Shown in pieces: positions 1-9,504 of a DNA stretch of 16,824 bases. A model generated the notes under the pieces. The model made no database searches. It was not told the DNA's origin and saw only the letters and a program-made list of their open reading frames with translations. Positions within the stretch are counted from its first letter, which is position 1; the number at the start of each line of letters is the position of its first letter. Source of the stretch: Saccoglossus kowalevskii (lineage: Eukaryota; Hemichordata; Enteropneusta; Harrimaniidae); NCBI RefSeq assembly GCF_000003605.2, contig NW_003150163.1, positions 1 through 16,824 on the forward strand, in the 5' to 3' direction. A program made the position numbers and the translations under genes.

Positions 1-126
1 TCAGGTGGGTAACATAATCATTACCAATAACGTTAATAACAATCGTGGTGAGTAACATGCTCATTAACAATACCAATGCTAACCATCGTGGTGAGTAACA
101 TGCTCATTACCAATGCCACTGCTGAC
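1..126. repeat. AGGCTG-GGGTAACATAATC marker block, copy 1, cut by the window start
   Basis: This is the right part of a marker block found six times. It begins with GGTGGGTAACATAATC, then AATAACGTTAATAACAATCG and TAACAATACCAATGCTAACC. The AGGCTG part would lie before the window. The first bases read TCAGGTGGG where the other copies have TCATGGTGGG or CCATGGTGGG, so one base is missing or altered at the very edge. Confidence 0.8.
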
Positions 127-340
127 CATCGTGGTGAGTAACATGCTCATTACCAATACCACTGCTAAGCATCGTGGTGAGTAACATAATCATTACCAAT
201 AACGTTGCTAACAATCGTGGAGAGTAACATGCTCATTAACAATACCGTTTCTAACCATCATGGAGTGTAACATGTCCGTTACCAATACCACTGCTAACCA
301 TCGTGGTGAGTAACATGCGCATTGCCAATACCGTTGCTAA

Positions 341-1326
341 CCACCTTGGTGGGTAACATTCTCATCACCATTACCGTTGCTAACTACCATGGAGAGTAAC
401 ATGCTCATTACCATTACCACTTCTAACCATCGTGGTGAGTAACATGCTCATTACCAATACCGTTGCTAACAATATCATGGTGAGTAACATACTCATTACC
501 AATACCGTTGCTAACAATATCATGGTGAGTAACATACTCATTACCAATACCGTTGCTAACCATCGTGGCAAGTAACATGCTCATTAGCAATACCACTGCT
601 AAGCATCGTGGTGAGTAACATACTCATTACCAATACCGTTGCTAGCCATCATGATGAGTAACATGCTCATTAACAATACCGTTGCTAACCATCATGGTGA
701 GAACATACTCATTACCAATTCCGTTGCTAACCACCATGGACAGAAACCTGCACATTACCAATACCACTGCTAACCATCGTGGTAAGAAACATGCTCATTA
801 CCAATACCGTTGCTAACCACCTTGGTGAGTAACATGCTCATTACCAATAACACTACTAACCATCATGGTGAGTAACATACTCATTACCAATACCGTTGGT
901 AACCATCGTGGCGAGTAACATGCGCATTGCCAATACCGTTGCTAACCACCGTGGTGAGTAACATGCTCATTACCAAAAACACTACTAACCATCGTGGTAA
1001 GAAACATGCTCATTACCAATACCGTTACTAATCATCGTGGTGAATAACATGCTCATTACCAATACCGTTGCTAACCATCATGGTGAGTAACATGCTCATT
1101 ACCAATACCGCTACCGACCATCGTGGTGAGTGAAATACACTTCACCAATACAGTTGCTAACCATCATGGTGAGTAACATACTTATTACCAATACCGTTGT
1201 TAACCATCGTGGTGAGTAACATGTTCATTACCAATACCGTTGCTAACCATCGTGGTGAGTAATGTGCTCATTACCAATACCACTGCTAACCATCGTGGTG
1301 AGTAACATTCTCATCACCAATACCGT
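341..1326. repeat. About 1-kb duplicated block, copy 1 (partner 5166-6106)
   Basis: The CCACCTTGGTGGGTAAC region at 341 matches 5166 with a shift of 4825. Past the double 45-bp units (468 and 513) the shift falls to 4780, because the partner has only one 45-bp unit (5293). Further anchors at 4780 are GCTAGCC (641/5421), CCGTTGGTAACC (894/5674) and TGAAATACACTTCACC (1131/5911). The right edge is near 1326, where TTGTTAATTACAATGG here is replaced by CCACTGCTGACC in the partner. Confidence 0.86.
463..555. repeat. Two adjacent 45-bp monomers (AACAATATCATGG type)
   Basis: The units with AACAATATCATGG at 468-480 and 513-525 are 45 bp long. They carry two extra bases where most units read AACCATCATGG. 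They stand side by side, which is seen only here. The single 45-bp units at 5033, 5293, 14457 and 16135 have the same insertion and so descend from one event. Since 45 is a multiple of 3, these units keep reading frame, which explains a spurious open frame at 380-571. Confidence 0.9.
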
Positions 1327-1833
1327 TGTTAATTACAATGGAGAGTAACATGGTCATTACCAATACCACTGCTGACCATCGTGGTGAGTAACATGCTCAT
1401 TACCAATACCACTGCTGACCATCGTGGTGAGTAACATACTCATTACCCATACCGTTGCTAACCATCACGGTGAGTAACATATTAATTACCAATTTCGTTG
1501 CTAACCATCATGGACAGTAACCTGCTCATTACAATACTGTTGCTAACCATCGTGGCGAGTAACATGCTCATTACCAATACCGTTGCTATCCATCATGCTG
1601 AGTAACATGCTCATTACCAATACCACTGCTAACCATCGCGGTGAATAACATCCTCATTACCAATATCACTGCTAACCATCTTGGTGAGTAACATACTCAT
1701 TACCAATTACATTGCTAACCATCATGGAGAGTAACATGCTCATTACGAATACCGTTTCTAACCATCATGGAGAGTAACATGTTCGTTACCAATACCACTG
1801 CTAACCATCGTGGTGAGTAACATGCTCATTACC

Positions 1834-1950
1834 AATACCACTGCTAACCATCGTGGTGGATAACATTCTCATCACCAATACCGTTGCTAACTACCATGGG
1901 GAGTAACATGCTCATTACCATTATCACTACTATACCATCGTGGTGAGTAA
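1834..1950. repeat. GGTGGATAACATTCTC marker block, copy 1 of 4
   Basis: This run contains GTGGTGGATAACATTCTC, CTACCATGGGGAG, ACCATTATCACTAC and TATACCATCG in fixed order. CATTCTC is at 1864. The same run occurs at 4891-5007, 10441-10557 and 15821-15937. The last two read ACCTTTATC instead of ACCATTATC. Confidence 0.84.
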
Positions 1951-2290
1951 TATGCCCATTACCAATACCGTTGCTAACCACCATGGTGAGTAACATACTC
2001 ATTACCATTACCGTTGCCAACCACCGTGGTAGATAACATTCTCATCACCAATACCGTTGCTAACTACCATGGAGAGTAACATGCTCATTATCATTACCAC
2101 TGCTAACCATCGTGGTGAGTAACATGATCATTACCAATACCGTCGCTAACCATCATGGTGAGTAACATACTCATTACCAATACCGTTGCTAACCATCGTG
2201 GCGAGTAACATGCGCATTACCAATACCGTTGCTAACCATCATGGTGAGTAACATGCTCATTACCAATACCGTTGCTAACCATCGTGGTGA

Positions 2291-2307
2291 GTAACATGAT
2301 GCTCATT
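2291..2307. repeat. 46-bp monomer with a 3-bp insertion (CATGATGCTC), first copy
   Basis: This unit reads TAACATGATGCTCATT where the normal unit reads TAACATGCTCATT, a 3-bp insertion. An identical unit lies at 10898-10914, a shift of 8607. Both sit in front of a GCCACTACTAGCC unit. The insertion happened before the 8607-shift duplication. Confidence 0.9.
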
Positions 2308-3329
2308 ACCAATGCCACTACTAGCCATCTTGGTGAGTAACATGCTCATTACCAATACCACTGCTGACCATCGTGGTGAGTGACATTCTCATTACCAATA
2401 TCGTGGTTAGCCATCGCAAAGAGTAACGTGCTTATTACCAATACCGTTGCTAACCATCGTGGCAAGTAACATGCTCATTACCAATACCACTGCTAAGCAT
2501 TGTGGTGAGTAACATACTTATTACCAATACCGTTGCTAACCATCATGGTGAGTAACATACTCATTACCAATTCCGTTGCTAACCATCATGGACAGAAAAT
2601 TGCACATTACCAATACCACTGCTAACCATCGTTGTGAGTAACATGCTCATTACCAATACCACTGCTGACCATCGTGGTGAGTAATATACTCATCACCACT
2701 ACCGTTGATAACCACCATGGTGAGTAACATACTCATTACCAATACCAATGCTAACCATCGTGGTGAGTAACATGCTCATTACTAATGCCGTTGCTAACCA
2801 TCGTGGTGAGTAACATGCTCATTACCAAAACCACTGCTAACCATCGTGGCGAGTAACATGCTCATTGCCAATACCGTTGCTAACCACCGTGGTGAGTAAC
2901 ATGCTCATTACCAATTCCACTGCTAACCGTCGTGGTGAGTAACATGCTCATTACCAATACCGCTGCCGACCATCGTGGTGAGTGACATACTCATTACCAA
3001 TACTGTTGCTAACCATCATGGTGAGTAACATACTCATTACCAATACCGTTGATAACCATCATGGCGAGTAACATGCGCATTGCCAATACCGTTGCTAATC
3101 ACCGTGGTGAGTAACATGCTCATTACCAATAACACTACTAACCATCGTGGTAAGAAACATGCTCATTACCAATACCGTTGCTAATCATCGTGGTGAATAA
3201 CATGCTTATTACCAATACCGTTGTTAACCATCGTGGTGAGTAACATACTCATTACCAATTCCGTTGCTAAACATCATGGACAGTAAGCTGCTCATTACCA
3301 ATACCGTTGCTCACCATCGTGGCGAATAA

Positions 3330-4880
3330 CATGCTCATTACCAATACCGCTGCCGACCATCGTGGTGAGTGACATACTCATTACCAATACCGTTGCTAAC
3401 CATCATGGTGAGTAACATACTCATTAACAATACCGTTGCTAACCACCGTGGCGAGTAACATTCGCATTGCCAATACCGTTGCTAACTACCGTGGTAAGAA
3501 ACATGCTCATTACCAATACCGTTGCTAATCATCGTGGTGAGTAACATGATCATTACAAATACCACTGCTGACCATCTTGGTGAGTAATATACTCATTACC
3601 AATACCGCTGCTAACCATCATGGAGAGTAACATGCTCATTACCAATACCGTTGTAAACCATCATGGTGAGCAACATGCTCATTACCAATACCGTTGCTAA
3701 CCATCGTGGTGAGTACCATGCTCATTACCAATACCACTACTAACCATCGTGGTATGTAACATGCTCGTTACCAATACCGTTGCTAACCATTATAGTGAGT
3801 AACATGCTCATCACCAATACCACTGCTGACCATCTTGGTGAGTAATATACTCATTACCAATACCGCTGCTAACCATCATGCTGAATAACATACTCCTTAC
3901 CAATTCCATTGCTAACCATCATGGAGAGTAACATGCTCATTACCAATACCGTTGCAAACCATCATGGTGAGCAGCATGCTCATTACCAATACCGTTGCTA
4001 ACCATCGTGGTGAGTACCATGCTCATTACCAATACCACTACTAACCATCGTGGTAAGTAACATGCTCATTAACAATACCGTTGCTAACCATCATAGTGAG
4101 TAACATGCTCATTACCAATACCACTGCTGACCATCTTGGTGACTAATATACTCATTACCAATACCGCTACTAACCATCATGGTGAATCACATACTCATTA
4201 CCAATACCGTTGCTAACCATCATGGTGAGTAACATTATCATTACAAATACAACTGCTAACCATCGTGGTCAGTAACATGCTCAATACCAATACCACTGCC
4301 GACCATCGTGGTGAGTAACATGCTCATTACCAATAACAATGCTAACCATCATGGTGAATAACTTACGCATTACCAATTCCGTTGCTAACCATCATGGACA
4401 GTAACATGCTCATTACAAATACCACTATTAACCGTCGTGGTAAGTAACATGCTCATTACCAATACCATTGCTAACCATCGTGGTGAGTAACATGCTCATT
4501 ACCAAGGCTGTCGCTGACCATCGTGGGGAGTGACATACTCATTACCAATACCGTTTCTAACCACCATGGTGGGTAACATAATCATTACCAATAACGTTAA
4601 TAACAATCGTGTTGAGTAACATGCTCATTAACAATACCAATGCTAACCATCGTGGTGAGTAACTTGCTCATTACCAATACCACTGCTGACCATCGTGGTG
4701 AGTAACATGCTCATTACCAATACCACTGCTAAGCATCGTGGTGAGTAACATGCTCATTACCAATACCGTTGCTAACTACCATGGAGAGTAACATGCTCAT
4801 TACCAATACCGTTTCTAACCATCATGGAGTGTAACATGTCCGTTACCAATACCACTGCTAACCATCGTGGTGAGTAACAT
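3330..4880. repeat. 1.5-kb duplicated block, copy 1 (shift 9425; one monomer shorter)
   Basis: This block is collinear with 12712-14305. From about 3488 the shift is 9425: AAGAAACATG at 3496/12921, ATTACAAATACAAC at about 4240/13665, AGGCTGTCGC at 4505/13930 and GGGTAACATAATC at 4571/13996. Left of that the shift is 9382: CATTCGCATTGCC with TTCGC at 3461/12843, and GCTGCCGACC at 3349/12731. The 43-bp difference is exactly one monomer, present at about 12870-12912 and missing here. The right edge at about 4880 is sharp: this copy has CATGCTCATTACC where the partner has CATGCGCATTGCC. Confidence 0.88.
4505..4690. repeat. AGGCTG-GGGTAACATAATC marker block, copy 2
   Basis: This is about four units with a fixed order: AGGCTGTCGCTGACC, GTGGGGAGTGACATAC, CCGTTTCTAACC, CCACCATGGTGGGTAAC, ATAATCATTACC and GTTAATAACAATCG, then CAATGCTAACC. 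The GGGTAAC anchor lies at 4571. The partner copies are at 6401, 8938, 12080 and 13930. This copy has GTGTTGAG after AACAATC, unlike the GTGGTGAG of the others. Confidence 0.85.
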
Positions 4881-4890
4881 GCTCATTACC

Positions 4891-5007
4891 AATACCACTG
4901 CTAACCATCGTGGTGGATAACATTCTCATCACCAGTACCGTTGCTAACTACCATGGGGAGTAACATGCTCATTACCATTATCACTACTATACCATCGTGG
5001 TGAGTAA
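4891..5007. repeat. GGTGGATAACATTCTC marker block, copy 2 of 4, in a foreign context
   Basis: CATTCTC is at 4921, a shift of 3057 from copy 1. The neighbouring units on the left belong to the 3330-4880 block and those on the right to the 5166-6106 block. This stretch is therefore a short piece of the 1834-type region placed between two other source blocks. It has CACCAGTACC where copy 1 has CACCAATACC. Confidence 0.82.
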
Positions 5008-5165
5008 CATGCTCATTACCAATACCGTTGCTAACAATATCATGGTGAGTAACATACTCATTACCATTACCGTTGCCAACCACCGTGGCGAGTAACATGC
5101 GCATTGCCAATACCACTGCTAAGCATCGTGGTGAGTAACATACTCATTACCAATACCGTTGCTAA

Positions 5166-6106
5166 TCACCTTGGTGGGTAACATTCTCATCACCATTACC
5201 GTTGCTAACTACCATGGAGAGTAACATGCTCATTACCATTACCACTTCTAACCATCGTGGTGAGTAACATGCTCATTACCAATACCGTTGCTAACAATAT
5301 CATGGTGAGTAACATACTCATTACCAATACCGTTGCTAACCATCGTGGCAAGTAACATGCTCATTAGCAATACCACTGCTAAGCATCGTGGTGAGTAACA
5401 TACTCATTACCAATACCGTTGCTAGCCATCATGGTGAGTAACATGCTCATTAACAATACCGTTGCTAACCATCATGGTGAGAACATACTCATTACCAATT
5501 CCGTTGCTAACCACCATGGACAGAAACCTGCACATTACCAATACCACTGCTAACCATCGTGGTAAGAAACATGCTCATTACCAATACCGTTGCTAACCAC
5601 CTTGGTGAGTAACATGCTCATTACCAATAACACTACTAACCATCATGGTGAGTAACATACTCATTACCAATACCGTTGGTAACCATCGTGGCGAGTAACA
5701 TGCGCATTGCCAATACCGTTGCTAACCACCGTGGTGAGTAACATGCTCATTACCAAAAACACTACTAACCATCGTGGTAAGAAACATGCTCATTACCAAT
5801 ACCGTTACTAATCATCGTGGTGAATAACATGCTCATTACCAATACCGTTGCTAACCATCATGATGAGTAACATGCTCATTACCAATACCGCTACCGACCA
5901 TCGTGGTGAGTGAAATACACTTCACCAATACAGTTGCTAACCATCATGGTGAGTAACATACTTATTACCAATACCGTTGTTAACCATCGTGGTGAGTAAC
6001 ATGTTCATTACCAATACCGTTGCTAACCATCGTGGTGAGTAATGTGCTCATTACCAATACCACTGCTAACCATCGTGGTGAGTAACATGCTCATCACCAA
6101 TACCAC
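5166..6106. repeat. About 0.9-kb duplicated block, copy 2 (partner 341-1326)
   Basis: This copy has the same order of rare units as 341-1326 but is one 45-bp unit shorter. Part of it, around 5660-6100, is also matched by 9487-9927 at a shift of 3827, which is exactly 89 units of 43 bp (5674/9501 and 5911/9738). One visible difference from the first copy is GCTAGCCATCATGGTG at 5421 against ATGATG at 641. The block ends near 6106, where a different source begins (the AATAAAACG unit follows at 6142). Confidence 0.85.
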
Positions 6107-6360
6107 TGCTGACCATCGTGGTCAGTAACATGCTCAATACCAATAAAACGATTCACCATCTTGGTGAATAACATGCTCATTACCAATAACAATGCTAACC
6201 ATCATGGTGAATAACTTACGCATTACCAATTCCGTTGCTAACCATCATGGGCAGTAACATACTCATTACCAATACCACTATTAACCATCGTGGTAAGTAA
6301 CATGCTCATTACCAATACCACTGCTGACCATCGTGGTGAGTAACATGCTCATTACCAATA
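6106..6360. repeat. Short block with the divergent AATAAAACG unit, copy 1 (shift 1978)
   Basis: This block contains the most divergent unit in the window: AATAAAACGATTCACC at 6142, where most units read AATACCGTTGCTAACC. It is followed by CATCTTGGTGAATAAC and the AACTTACGCATTACC unit. The block recurs at about 8084-8338 with a shift of 1978, exactly 46 units of 43 bp. The divergence of one unit shared by only two copies makes it a clear bar-code for that single duplication. Confidence 0.85.
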
Positions 6361-6400
6361 TCATTGCTAACCATCGTGGTGAGTAACATGCTCATTACCA

Positions 6401-6586
6401 AGGCTGTTGCTGACCATCGCGGTGAGTGACATACTCATTACCAATACCGTTTCTAACCATCATGGTGGGTAACATAATCATTACCAATAACGTTAATAAC
6501 AATCGTGGTGAGTAACATGCTCATTAACAATACCAATGCTAACCATCGTGGTGAGTAACTTGCTCATTACCAATACCACTGCTGAC
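6401..6586. repeat. AGGCTG-GGGTAACATAATC marker block, copy 3
   Basis: This copy has the same unit order as 4505-4690, at a shift of 1896. It differs in having AGGCTGTTGCTGACCATCGCGGTG instead of the TCGC and GTGGGG versions, and CATCATGGTGGG instead of CCACCATGGTGGG. It therefore lacks the perfect 12-bp palindrome of the other full copies. Confidence 0.84.
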
Positions 6587-6834
6587 CATCGTGGTGAGTA
6601 ACATGCTCATTACCAATACCGCTGCCGACCATCGTGGTGACTAACATACTCATTAACAATGCCGTTGCTAACCATCATGGTGAATAACATACTCATTACC
6701 AATACCGCTGCCGACCATCGTGGTGAGTGACATACTCATTACCAATACCGTTGCTAACCATCATGGTGAGTAACATACTCATTACCAATACCGTTGCTAA
6801 CCATCGTGGCGAGTAACATGCTCATTACCAATAC

Positions 6835-7010
6835 CACTGCTGACCATCGTGGTGAGTAATATACTCATTACCAATACCGTTGTTAACCACCATGGTGAGT
6901 TACATACTCATTACCAATTCCGTTGCTAACCATTATTGACAGTAACATGATCATTACCAATACCACTGCTAACCATCGTGGTGAGTAACATGTTCATTAC
7001 CAATACCGTT
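6835..7010. repeat. TTATTGACAG marker block, copy 1 of 4
   Basis: This short run of units has the order CTGACC, AGTAATATACTC, CCACCATGGTGAGTTAC, AATTCCGTTGC and CCATTATTGACAGTAAC, then CATGATC. The TAACCATTAT anchor is at 6927. It recurs at 7830 (shift 903, 21 units), 9421 (a further 1591, 37 units) and 12564. The rare TTATTGAC and GAGTTAC changes make it a reliable bar-code. Confidence 0.84.
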
Positions 7011-7737
7011 CCTAACCATCGTGGTGAGTAACATGCTCATTACCAAAAACAATGCTAACCATCGGGGTAAGTAACATGCTCATTACCAATACCGTTGCTA
7101 ACCATCATAGTGAGTAACATGCTCATTACCAATACCACTGCTGACCATCTTGGTGAGTAATATGCTCATTACCAATACCGCTGCTAACCATCATGGTGTA
7201 TAACATACTCATTACCATTATCGTTGCTAACCATCGTGGTGAGTAACATTCTCATTACAAATACAACTGCTAACCATCGTGGTCAGTAAAATGCTCATTA
7301 CCAATACCACTGCTGACCATCGTGGTGAGTAACATGCTCATTACCAATAACAATGCTAACCATCATGGTGAATAACTTACGCATTACCACTTCCGTTGCT
7401 AACCATCATGGACAGTAACATGCTCATTACCAATACCACTATTAACCATCGTGGTAAGTAACATGCTCATTACCAATACCACTGCTGACCATCGTAGTGA
7501 GTAACATGCTCATTACCAATACCATTGCTAACCATCGTGGTGAGTAACATGCTCATTACCAATACCACTGCTAACCATCGTGGTGACTAACATCCTCATT
7601 AACAATGCCGTTGCTAACCATCATGGTGAGTAACATACTCATTGCCAATTCCGTTGCTAACCGTCATGGTGAGTAACATACTCATTACCAATTCCGTTGC
7701 TAACCATCATGGACAGAACCCTGCACATTACCAATAC

Positions 7738-7913
7738 CACTTCTGACCATCGTGGTGAGTAATATACTCATTACCAATACCGTTTATAACCACCATGGTG
7801 AGTTACATACTCATTACCAATTCCGTTGCTAACCATTATTGACAGTAACATGTTCATTACCAATACCACTGCTAACCATCGTGGTGAGTAACATGTTCAT
7901 TACCAAAAACACT
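7738..7913. repeat. TTATTGACAG marker block, copy 2 of 4
   Basis: The anchor TAACCATTAT is at 7830. This copy has CCACTTCTGACC at its left, shared with copies 3 and 4 but not copy 1 (CCACTGCTGACC). It also has CCGTTTATAACC, unique to this copy, and CATGTTC after TTGACAGTAA where the other three have CATGATC. Confidence 0.83.
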
Positions 7914-8083
7914 GCTAATCATCGTGGTAAGTAACATGCTCATTACCAATACCGTTGCTAACCATCATAGTGAGTAACCTGCTCATTACCAATACCACTG
8001 CTGACCATCTTGGTGAGTAATATACTCATTACCAATACCGTTGCTAACCATCGTGGTGAGTAACATTCTCATTACAAATACAA

Positions 8084-8338
8084 CTGCTAACCATCGTGGT
8101 CAGTAACATGCTCAATACCAATAAAACGATTCACCATCTTGGTGAATAACATGCTCATTACCAATAACAATGCTAACCATCATGGTGAATAACTTACGCA
8201 TTACCAATTCCGTTGCTAACCATCATGGGCAGTAACATGCTCATTACCAATACCACTATTAACCATCGTGGTAAGTAACATGCTCATTACCAATACCACT
8301 GCTGACCATCGTGGTGAGTAACATGCTCATTACCAATA
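8084..8338. repeat. Short block with the divergent AATAAAACG unit, copy 2
   Basis: This is the partner of 6106-6360, with AATAAAACG at 8120. The order after it is the same: CATCTTGGTGAATAAC, AATAACAATGCTAACC, AACTTACGCATTACC, ATGGGCAGTAAC and CCACTATTAACC. The two part at about 8338, where this copy reads CCACTGCTAACC and the earlier one CATTGCTAACC. Confidence 0.84.
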
Positions 8339-8371
8339 CCACTGCTAACCATCGTGGTGAGTAACATACTC

Positions 8372-8420
8372 ATTAACAATGCTGTTGCTGACCATCGCGG
8401 TGAGTGACATACTCATTGCC
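8372..8420. repeat. Hybrid monomer, likely exchange junction
   Basis: The sequence reads CATTAACAATGCTGTTGCTGACC and then ATCGCGGTGAGTGAC. The left half (AACAATG) is typical of the AACAATGCCGTTGC units at about 7591 and 9191. The right half (CTGTTGCTGACCATCGCGG) is typical of the 6401 marker unit. No other unit combines them. A crossover or conversion end inside one monomer is the simplest reading. Confidence 0.6.
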
Positions 8421-8798
8421 AATTCCGTTGCTACCCGTCTTGGTGAGTAACATACTCATTACCAATACCGTTGCTAACCATCATGGTGAGTAACATACTC
8501 ATTACCAATACCGTTGCTAACCATCGTGGCGAGTAACATGATCATTACCAATACCACTGCTAACCATCGTGGTGAGTAACATGTTCATTACCAATACCGT
8601 TGCTAACCATCGTGGTGAGTAACATGCTCATTATCAAAAACACTACTAACCATCGTGGTAAGAAACATGCTCATTACCAATACCGTTTCTAATCATCGTG
8701 GTGAATAACATGCTCATTACCAATACCGTTGTTAACCATCGTGGTGAGTAACATGCTCATTACCAATACCACTCCTAACCATCGTGGTGAGTAACATG

Positions 8799-9480
8799 CT
8801 CATCACCAATACCGTTGTTAATTACAATGGAGAGTAACATGCTCATTACCAATACCACTGCTGACCATCGTGGTGAGTAACATGCTCATTACCAATACCA
8901 TTGCTAACCATCGTGGTGAGTAACATGCTCATTACCAAGGCTGTCGCTGACCATCGTGGGGAGTGACATACTCATTACCAATACCGTTTCTAACCACCAT
9001 GGTGGGTAACATAATCATTACCAATAACGTTAATAACAATCGTGGTGAGTAACATGCTCATTAACAATACCAATGCTATCCATCGTGGTGAGTAACTTGC
9101 TCATTACCAATACCACTGCTGACCATCGTGGTGAGTAACATGCTCATTACCAATACCACTGCTAACCATCGTGGTGACTAACATACTCATTAACAATGCC
9201 GTTGCTAACCATCATGGTGAGTAACATACTCATTGCCAATTCCGTTGCTACCCGTCTTGGTGAGTAACATACTCATTACCAAATCCGTTGCTAACCATCA
9301 TGGACTGAACCCTACACATTACCAATACCACTTCTGACCATTGTGGTGAGTAATATACTCATTACCTATACCGTTGATAACCACCATGATGAGTTACATA
9401 CTCATTACCAATTCCGTTGCTAACCATTATTGACAGTAACATGATCATTACCAATACAACTGCTAACCATCGTTGTGAGT
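8799..9480. repeat. 0.7-kb duplicated block, copy 1 (shift 3142)
   Basis: This block matches 11941-12623. Anchors are CTCATCACC before TTGTTAATTACAATGG (8799/11941), AGGCTGT (8938/12080) and GGGTAACATAATC (9004/12146), all at a shift of 3142, and TAACCATTATTGAC (9421/12564) at 3143. The change by 1 bp comes from an inserted base in the partner: CATGAGACAG near 12442, where this copy has CATGGACTG. Left of 8799 the two diverge by a whole monomer. Confidence 0.84.
8938..9123. repeat. AGGCTG-GGGTAACATAATC marker block, copy 4
   Basis: AGGCTGTCGC lies at 8938 and GGGTAACATAATC at 9004, with a shift of 4433 from copy 2. It shares AGGCTGTCGC and GTGGGGAGTGAC with copies 2 and 6, and TAACTTGCTC with copies 2, 3 and 5. 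It has GCTATCC in place of GCTAACC after CAAT. Confidence 0.84.
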
Positions 9481-9504
9481 AACATGTTCATTACCAATAC
9501 CGTT
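9329..9504. repeat. TTATTGACAG marker block, copy 3 of 4
   Basis: The anchor TAACCATTAT is at 9421, exactly 1591 bp (37 units) after copy 2. Private changes are CCATTGTGG, ATTACCTATACC and CCATGATGAG. Its right end runs into the 9490-11857 block, so the junction between two source blocks lies close to 9490. Confidence 0.83.

Larger units (their letters stand above)
7..2130. repeat. Long duplicated block, copy 1 (partner at 13996-16130)
   Basis: This stretch is collinear with the later block at about 13996-16130. The shift is 13989 from the GGGTAACATAATC marker (7 and 13996) to the GCGCATTGCC marker (about 317 and 14306). It becomes 13987 after about 500, because one 45-bp unit here is matched by a 43-bp unit there. 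Shared bar-codes include GCTAGCCATCATGATG (641 and 14628), TGAAATACACTTCACC (1131 and 15118) and GCTATCCAT (1585 and 15572). The match stops near 2130, where this copy has CCGTCGCTAACC and the other switches to CCGTTGCTAACAATATC. Between about 180 and 230 the copies differ more than elsewhere, which suggests a local exchange. Confidence 0.85.
883..3250. repeat. 2.4-kb duplicated block, copy 1 (shift 8607)
   Basis: This block matches 9490-11857 at a constant shift of 8607, with no net indel over about 2.4 kb. Checked anchors are CCGTTGGTAACC (894/9501), TGAAATACACTTCACC (1131/9738), GCTATCCAT (1585/10192), the 46-bp unit with CATGATGCTC (GATGCT at 2298/10905) and the AACGTGCTTATT unit (about 2425/11032). 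Similarity holds with few substitutions to about 2990 and then weakens to about 3250, where the sequences part. The left edge is set by CATACTC here against CATGTTC in the partner. Confidence 0.88.

Noticed and set aside
380-571. 63-codon open frame on the - strand
   Set aside because: It consists wholly of satellite units and starts at TTG. It stays open only because two 45-bp units keep frame. It has no ribosome site or domain and resembles no protein family I know.
4561-4572. CENP-B box or other named centromere-protein site
   Set aside because: The unit lacks the TTCG...CGGG pattern of the CENP-B box. The palindrome here does not match a centromere motif that I know.
4901-5116. 71-codon open frame on the - strand
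   Set aside because: It is satellite sequence throughout. The usual TAG is avoided by chance variants: GCCAACC near 5069, the 45-bp unit at 5033, and the CTATACC and CTACCATGGGG units. The frame slips between two readings of the repeat, so it is not a conserved peptide.
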